Shown here: positions 5,758 through 9,124 of the stretch, piece after piece
Layout: every line of letters begins with the position of its first letter
Numbering within the stretch: the first letter of the stretch is position 1
Assembly: GCA_900553515.1 (NCBI GenBank)
Contig: USDN01000089.1
Span: forward strand, 1 to 9,124
Length of the DNA: 9,124 nt
Direction: 5' to 3'
From: an uncultured Blautia sp.
GTDB taxonomy: Bacteria > Bacillota > Clostridia > Lachnospirales > Lachnospiraceae
The notes under the pieces: generated by a model
Told to the model about the DNA's origin: nothing
Databases searched by the model: none
The model's input: only the letters and a program-made list of their open reading frames with translations
Position numbers and translations under genes: made by a program

Positions 5758-7520
5758 AAAAGCCAAAAAAGAAGCTGATCATTGGAATAGGAGCAGCAGC
5801 TGTGGTTATTGGAGGCGGGATTGCGGTTTTTGGAAATGCCGGAAAGCAGGCGGATATGGTTCCAAAAGTAGAAGTAGTGCAGGCGGTAACAGGAGATGTG
5901 CAGCAGACTGTGGAGGCCAGCGGTACGGTTGTAAGCGAGGAGGAAAAAACCTATTTTTCTCCTGCCAATGCCAGAGTAGATACGGTTTCTTTTGAGGAAG
6001 GACAGACGGTTAAAGCAGGAACCAGTCTGGTGGAGTTTAATGTAAAAGACCTGGAACGGGAACAGAAAAAAGCAGAGCTGAATCTGAAATCCGGAAAACT
6101 GGATATGGAAAATACATTAAACAAATCAGATAAAGCAGTCAAAAAGCAAAAAGAGGCTCAGGGAAATGCAGCGTCTTTGAAACAGCAGGTGGAAGATCAG
6201 AAGAATTATGTGGCAAGTTTGAAGGCACAGCTTTCCCAGGTGACGGCGGACGCTTCCAGAAGAGCTGCTGCGGAGGCACAGAGACAGGCTGAAGAAGCCA
6301 GGAGAGCCCAGGAACAGCAGCAGGCTGCGATCCAGAGGCAGTATGAGGAGGCCGTAAGGATTTATGAAAATGATACGCTTCCAGCTTATCAGAATCGGCT
6401 GAACGAGCTGAATATGGCTGCAAATCAGGCTTTGACAGCTTACAATATGGCAGAAAATACATATCAGATGGCATTTACAGAATGGTCTTCTGACCAGAGC
6501 CAGGAAAATACGGCGGTCCTTACGCAGGCAGAGGCAGACAGAAGTGCTGCCCAGGTAGCATGGCAAAATGCACAGGCGGCATACGAAGACCAAAAAGCTC
6601 AGATGCCCCCGGCTCCGCTCCTTTCTGATTTTACAGGGGCTTCTGATCTGGTCACAGATGGCTCCATGCCGGATTTTGGAGATTCTCCGGCAGCAGGAGG
6701 CTCTGTATCAGCAGCTCCGGATACCTCAGGAATTGAGGCAGCGCTGGAGCAGGCAAGCAGCGACCTGGCAGAACTGCAGTCGGAACTTGCCTCCCAGGAA
6801 GCCATCGCAGAGGCGGATCCCAACGCAGTGACAGAGGAAGAAAAAGAACGGATGGAGATCACCACGAATCTGTCTGAACTGGATCAGATGACTGCTCAGG
6901 AGCTTGTAGAAACTGCCAAAAAAGGGATTAAGGCAGATTTTAATGGAGTTATTACCAAAAAAGCTGTAGTAGAAGGAGCTACCGCTACCCAGGGAATGGA
7001 GCTTTTTACTCTGCAGAATACAGATCGGGTAGATGTAGACGTAAATATTTCCAAATATGATTATGATAAGATCCAGGAAGATCAGAAGGCTTCCATCACT
7101 CTTGCAGGCAAGACGTATGAGGGAACAGTGACTTCTGTAAGTCATATTGCCACACAGAACGAAAAAGGAGCTTCTTTGATTTCGGCAAGAGTAAGGATCG
7201 ATCATCCGGATGAAAATGTATTTCTTGGAGTAGATGCGAAGGTGACTATTCAGGCAGCGTCTGCCAATGATGTGGTGATCCTTCCGGCAGAGGTGGTAAA
7301 TATCGGAAAAGAAGGATCCTTCTGCTATATTCTTGAAAATGGTGTAGTTGCCCGTAAAAATATTGAGACAGGAATATCTTCTGACGAATACGTGGAAGTG
7401 ATCTCCGGTCTGAAAGAAGGCGACACAGTGATCCGTGACATAGGAGGACTTCAGGAAGGCATGGCAGCAGAGCCGATGGCTTCCGATCCTCTTGCAGCAA
7501 TGACAGGAGAGGATGCCTGA
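5754..7520 (+). CDS. Efflux membrane fusion (adaptor) protein, HlyD/MacA/YknX-like, enlarged
   Basis: Extracytoplasmic adaptor expected to sit on the outer face of the membrane and dock to the FtsX-type permease encoded next. Residues 1-7 are basic, and 8-26 form one hydrophobic anchor with no lipobox cysteine. The first half of the lipoyl domain is about 66-101. A long Ala/Gln/Glu/Arg-rich helical region, predicted coiled coil, spans about 103-285. A Pro/Gly/Asp/Ser-rich linker follows (286-335), then a second helix (336-392). The second lipoyl half is about 394-425, followed by beta-barrel (430-508) and membrane-proximal (510-573) domains. At 588 residues it is much longer than MacA or YknX (about 370-380); the excess is in the helical hairpin and linker. 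A strong AGGAGGAAG site (5741-5749) precedes the ATG, which overlaps the upstream stop. No substrate can be inferred. Confidence 0.93.
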   Translation: MKKPKKKLIIGIGAAAVVIGGGIAVFGNAGKQADMVPKVEVVQAVTGDVQQTVEASGTVVSEEEKTYFSPANARVDTVSFEEGQTVKAGTSLVEFNVKDLEREQKKAELNLKSGKLDMENTLNKSDKAVKKQKEAQGNAASLKQQVEDQKNYVASLKAQLSQVTADASRRAAAEAQRQAEEARRAQEQQQAAIQRQYEEAVRIYENDTLPAYQNRLNELNMAANQALTAYNMAENTYQMAFTEWSSDQSQENTAVLTQAEADRSAAQVAWQNAQAAYEDQKAQMPPAPLLSDFTGASDLVTDGSMPDFGDSPAAGGSVSAAPDTSGIEAALEQASSDLAELQSELASQEAIAEADPNAVTEEEKERMEITTNLSELDQMTAQELVETAKKGIKADFNGVITKKAVVEGATATQGMELFTLQNTDRVDVDVNISKYDYDKIQEDQKASITLAGKTYEGTVTSVSHIATQNEKGASLISARVRIDHPDENVFLGVDAKVTIQAASANDVVILPAEVVNIGKEGSFCYILENGVVARKNIETGISSDEYVEVISGLKEGDTVIRDIGGLQEGMAAEPMASDPLAAMTGEDA

Positions 7521-8752
7521 TGAATGGATTTTATGAATATGTAAAAATGGCAGTTCAGAATATCCGGGCAAATAAGGGCAGATCTTTTCTGACCATGCTG
7601 GGCATCATCATTGGAATTGCTTCGGTCATTGCCATTGTTTCTATTGGTGAGGGAACCAAAAATCAGATGAACTCAGAGATCAGTGATATTGGCGGAGGGC
7701 AGATCTATATTTATGTCAGTGGTGACGGCATGTCAGAAGAGGTCTGGGTTACACCGGAGGATATTCAGGCGATCCGGGACCTGGAGTATGTAGAAGGTGT
7801 CAGTGTGGCGGATTCCTACAATGGCGAGACTTTGACCGGAAAAGGAACCTTTGATCTGATGGTTACTGCAGAGGGACCGGACGCAAAAATGATCAACAAT
7901 GCGGATATGAAGTACGGTACTTATTTTGGCGAACGGGAAGTGGAGGAAGCCAAACCGGTATGCGTGATCTCAGATTCCGATGCCAGAAGACTTTTTGGAA
8001 CAGATGATGTAGTAGGGATGAGTATTGATATTACCTGTTATGACGTAACAAAAAGCTTTCGCATCATAGGGGTGACTACTCAGAAGGAAAACGGTACTTT
8101 TGTCAGCTACACTTACGAAGGAATGCCGGTTAATGTGAATATCCCCTATTCTGCTATGAATGAACTGGTAGGAGATGTGGATTACTTTTATTCCGTGACG
8201 ATACAGTCAGATACCAGCCGGGATTCCCAGAAAACAGCAAATGAAATCATTCATGTTCTGGAAAAACGACATCAGTGCGCCGGAGATGAATATTTCCAGG
8301 TTCAGAATTTCCAGGATGTGATGAAGTCCATGAACCAGATGCTGGGAATGGTAACAGCATTTATTTCCTTTGTTGCAGGGATTTCTTTGCTGGTAGGCGG
8401 GATCGGTGTTATGAATATCATGCTGGTGTCTGTAACGGAACGTACCAGGGAGATCGGTATCCGTAAATCCTTAGGAGCCAAAACTTCCTCTATTATGCTG
8501 CAGTTTCTGGCGGAGGCAGCAATTCTCACGGTGATCGGCGGTATCATAGGAATTATACTTGGAATTATCGGAGCTTATGGAATCTGCAGTGTGATCAGTG
8601 TCAGTATGCAGATGACCATCAGTCCCGGCATCAGTCTGAGCGTGATTCTGTTTGCTACGTTGTTTTCCTGCGCAGTGGGTGTATTCTTTGGAATCTATCC
8701 GGCAAGAAAGGCTGCAAAGCTGAGTCCGATCGAAGCTCTGAGAAGGAACTAG
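7520..8752 (+). CDS. MacB/FtsX-family ABC transporter permease
   Basis: Membrane subunit (410 residues) of the exporter. It has four predicted transmembrane segments in the MacB pattern: TM1 about 24-43, a large extracytoplasmic MacB_PCD-type domain about 45-275, then TM2 about 276-303, TM3 about 328-358 and TM4 about 370-394. Family landmarks are NIRANKGRSFLTMLGIIIGI (14-33), the coupling stretch TERTREIGIRKSLGAK (306-321), and the terminal YPARKAAKLSPIEALRR (393-409). Known relatives convert ATPase dimerisation into movement of the periplasmic or extracellular domain and the adaptor. Its ATG shares one base with the adaptor stop codon (TGATG), and the AGGAGAGG site (7505-7512) sits inside the adaptor gene. 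Nothing is missing or broken. It is the last gene of the operon, followed by repeats and a terminator about 80 bases on. Confidence 0.95.
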   Translation: MNGFYEYVKMAVQNIRANKGRSFLTMLGIIIGIASVIAIVSIGEGTKNQMNSEISDIGGGQIYIYVSGDGMSEEVWVTPEDIQAIRDLEYVEGVSVADSYNGETLTGKGTFDLMVTAEGPDAKMINNADMKYGTYFGEREVEEAKPVCVISDSDARRLFGTDDVVGMSIDITCYDVTKSFRIIGVTTQKENGTFVSYTYEGMPVNVNIPYSAMNELVGDVDYFYSVTIQSDTSRDSQKTANEIIHVLEKRHQCAGDEYFQVQNFQDVMKSMNQMLGMVTAFISFVAGISLLVGGIGVMNIMLVSVTERTREIGIRKSLGAKTSSIMLQFLAEAAILTVIGGIIGIILGIIGAYGICSVISVSMQMTISPGISLSVILFATLFSCAVGVFFGIYPARKAAKLSPIEALRRN

Positions 8753-8790
8753 GCGGAAGAAAATCAGTCTTTGAAAAAAAGGTGAATTGA

Positions 8791-8847
8791 AAAAGTAACG
8801 TCTGGTTGTAAAAGTAACATCCGGATGAAAGAGAAACTTCTGTTTTC
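8791..8847 (+). repeat. Three degenerate 19-base tandem repeats behind the exporter operon
   Basis: Units begin at 8791, 8810 and 8829 with an exact 19-base period. Their 15-base cores read AAAAGTAACGTCTGG, AAAAGTAACATCCGG and AAGAGAAACTTCTGT. The first two agree at 13 of 15 positions, the first and third at 11 of 15. The four bases between cores (TTGT, ATGA, TTTC) are not conserved. The third unit doubles as the left arm of the terminator hairpin. Confidence 0.6.
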
Positions 8848-8873
8848 GGGCAGAAAAACGGAAGTTTTTCTTG
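8829..8873 (+). terminator. Rho-independent terminator of the exporter operon
   Basis: Arms 8829-8846 and 8855-8872 pair over 18 bases with two G-T wobbles and an 8-base loop (CGGGCAGA). The right arm itself contains the T-rich run TTTTTCTT (8865-8872), so the core terminator is the inner 13-pair stem (8834-8846 with 8855-8867) followed by TTCTT. Because the A-rich left flank mirrors it, the structure could also work in the opposite direction. Confidence 0.75.
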
Positions 8874-9124
8874 CCTAAAAGACTTTTTTTGTGTAAACTT
8901 TAAGTACAGTTCCGCTTTTTTACGCATGCAAAGCGGAGCAAAGGGAGCTTTTTCTTTTTTTGTGAAAGACAAAGTTCCGTTGCCCGGAAGGATACATATG
9001 GGATGTGTGTTCATAGGGGTAAAATTAATGGTGCAAGGATAAGTCAGCGGTTGTAGCTGGCTTATTCTATTTGTTAGGGCAAGGCCCTGTTTTACATTGT
9101 GGAGTTTTTCGTTGTTCCGAAAAA

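Larger units (their letters stand above)
8753..9124. other. 372-base region after the exporter operon, rich in inverted repeats
   Basis: No convincing gene is visible. After the 19-base repeats and the terminator come further inverted repeats: 8909-8918 with 8930-8939 (10 pairs including one wobble, loop containing GCATGC); 8975-8979 with 8985-8989; 9036-9048 with 9056-9068 (13 pairs with two wobbles, loop GGTTGTA); 9076-9080 with 9084-9088 (AGGGC/GCCCT, 3-base loop); and 9105-9111 with 9118-9124, cut by the window edge. A 14-codon frame (8998-9042) follows GGAAGGA and ends inside the 9036-9068 hairpin. The region may be the leader of a gene beyond the window, a structured RNA, or the edge of a mobile element; none of these can be proven here. 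Confidence 0.5.

Noticed and set aside
6726..7571. Minus-strand reading frame of 281 codons opposite the adaptor gene
   Set aside because: Its composition is rich in His, Cys, Ser and Ile as expected of an antisense shadow, and the plus-strand adaptor is unambiguous.
8791..8847. Possible CRISPR array
   Set aside because: The repeats are 15-base degenerate cores with 4-base spacers, far too short for CRISPR repeats and spacers, and no cas gene is present.
8655..9014. Minus-strand reading frame of 119 codons overlapping the permease end and the following gap
   Set aside because: It has no ribosome binding site before its start, crosses the terminator hairpin and repeats, and its lysine/phenylalanine-rich content comes from A/T tracts.

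Overview
The window looks like ordinary chromosomal DNA of a Gram-positive anaerobe of class Clostridia, most likely family Lachnospiraceae (a gut Blautia/Ruminococcus/Dorea-like organism). This rests on moderate base composition, strong AAGGAG-type ribosome binding sites, A/T-rich intergenic DNA with Bacillota-style promoters, and the protein families present: a clostridial-type MnmA, a clostridial M18 aminopeptidase and a MacB/YknXYZ-type exporter. The taxonomic call is an inference from general style.

Left part (minus strand). mnmA (62-1147) encodes the tRNA 2-thiouridylase and has its own clear promoter at 1222-1250. Upstream lies a 480-base gap (1148-1627) with palindromes, a strong terminator for the next gene (about 1538-1600) and possibly a small plus-strand transcript. 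Then comes a 572-575-residue 'ABC-class' ATPase of unknown function (1628-3346), read leftwards from a promoter at 3383-3411.

Middle and right part (plus strand). An M18 zinc aminopeptidase (3552-4943) is divergent from the ATPase. After a 100-base gap with no visible terminator comes a compact three-gene exporter operon: ATP-binding subunit (5044-5757), membrane fusion/adaptor protein (5754-7520) and MacB-type FtsX permease (7520-8752). Their start and stop codons overlap (ATGA, then TGATG), so they are almost certainly translationally coupled. Together they should form a tripartite ATP-driven export machine in the cell envelope; the substrate cannot be read from sequence.

The last 372 bases hold no convincing gene. 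They contain three degenerate 19-base tandem repeats, the third of which forms the left arm of a long terminator hairpin, followed by a run of further inverted repeats up to the window edge.

No clearly new biological system is visible. The most interesting points are the greatly enlarged adaptor protein, the repeat/hairpin region after the exporter operon, the poorly understood ABC-class ATPase, and a possible small RNA between the two minus-strand genes.
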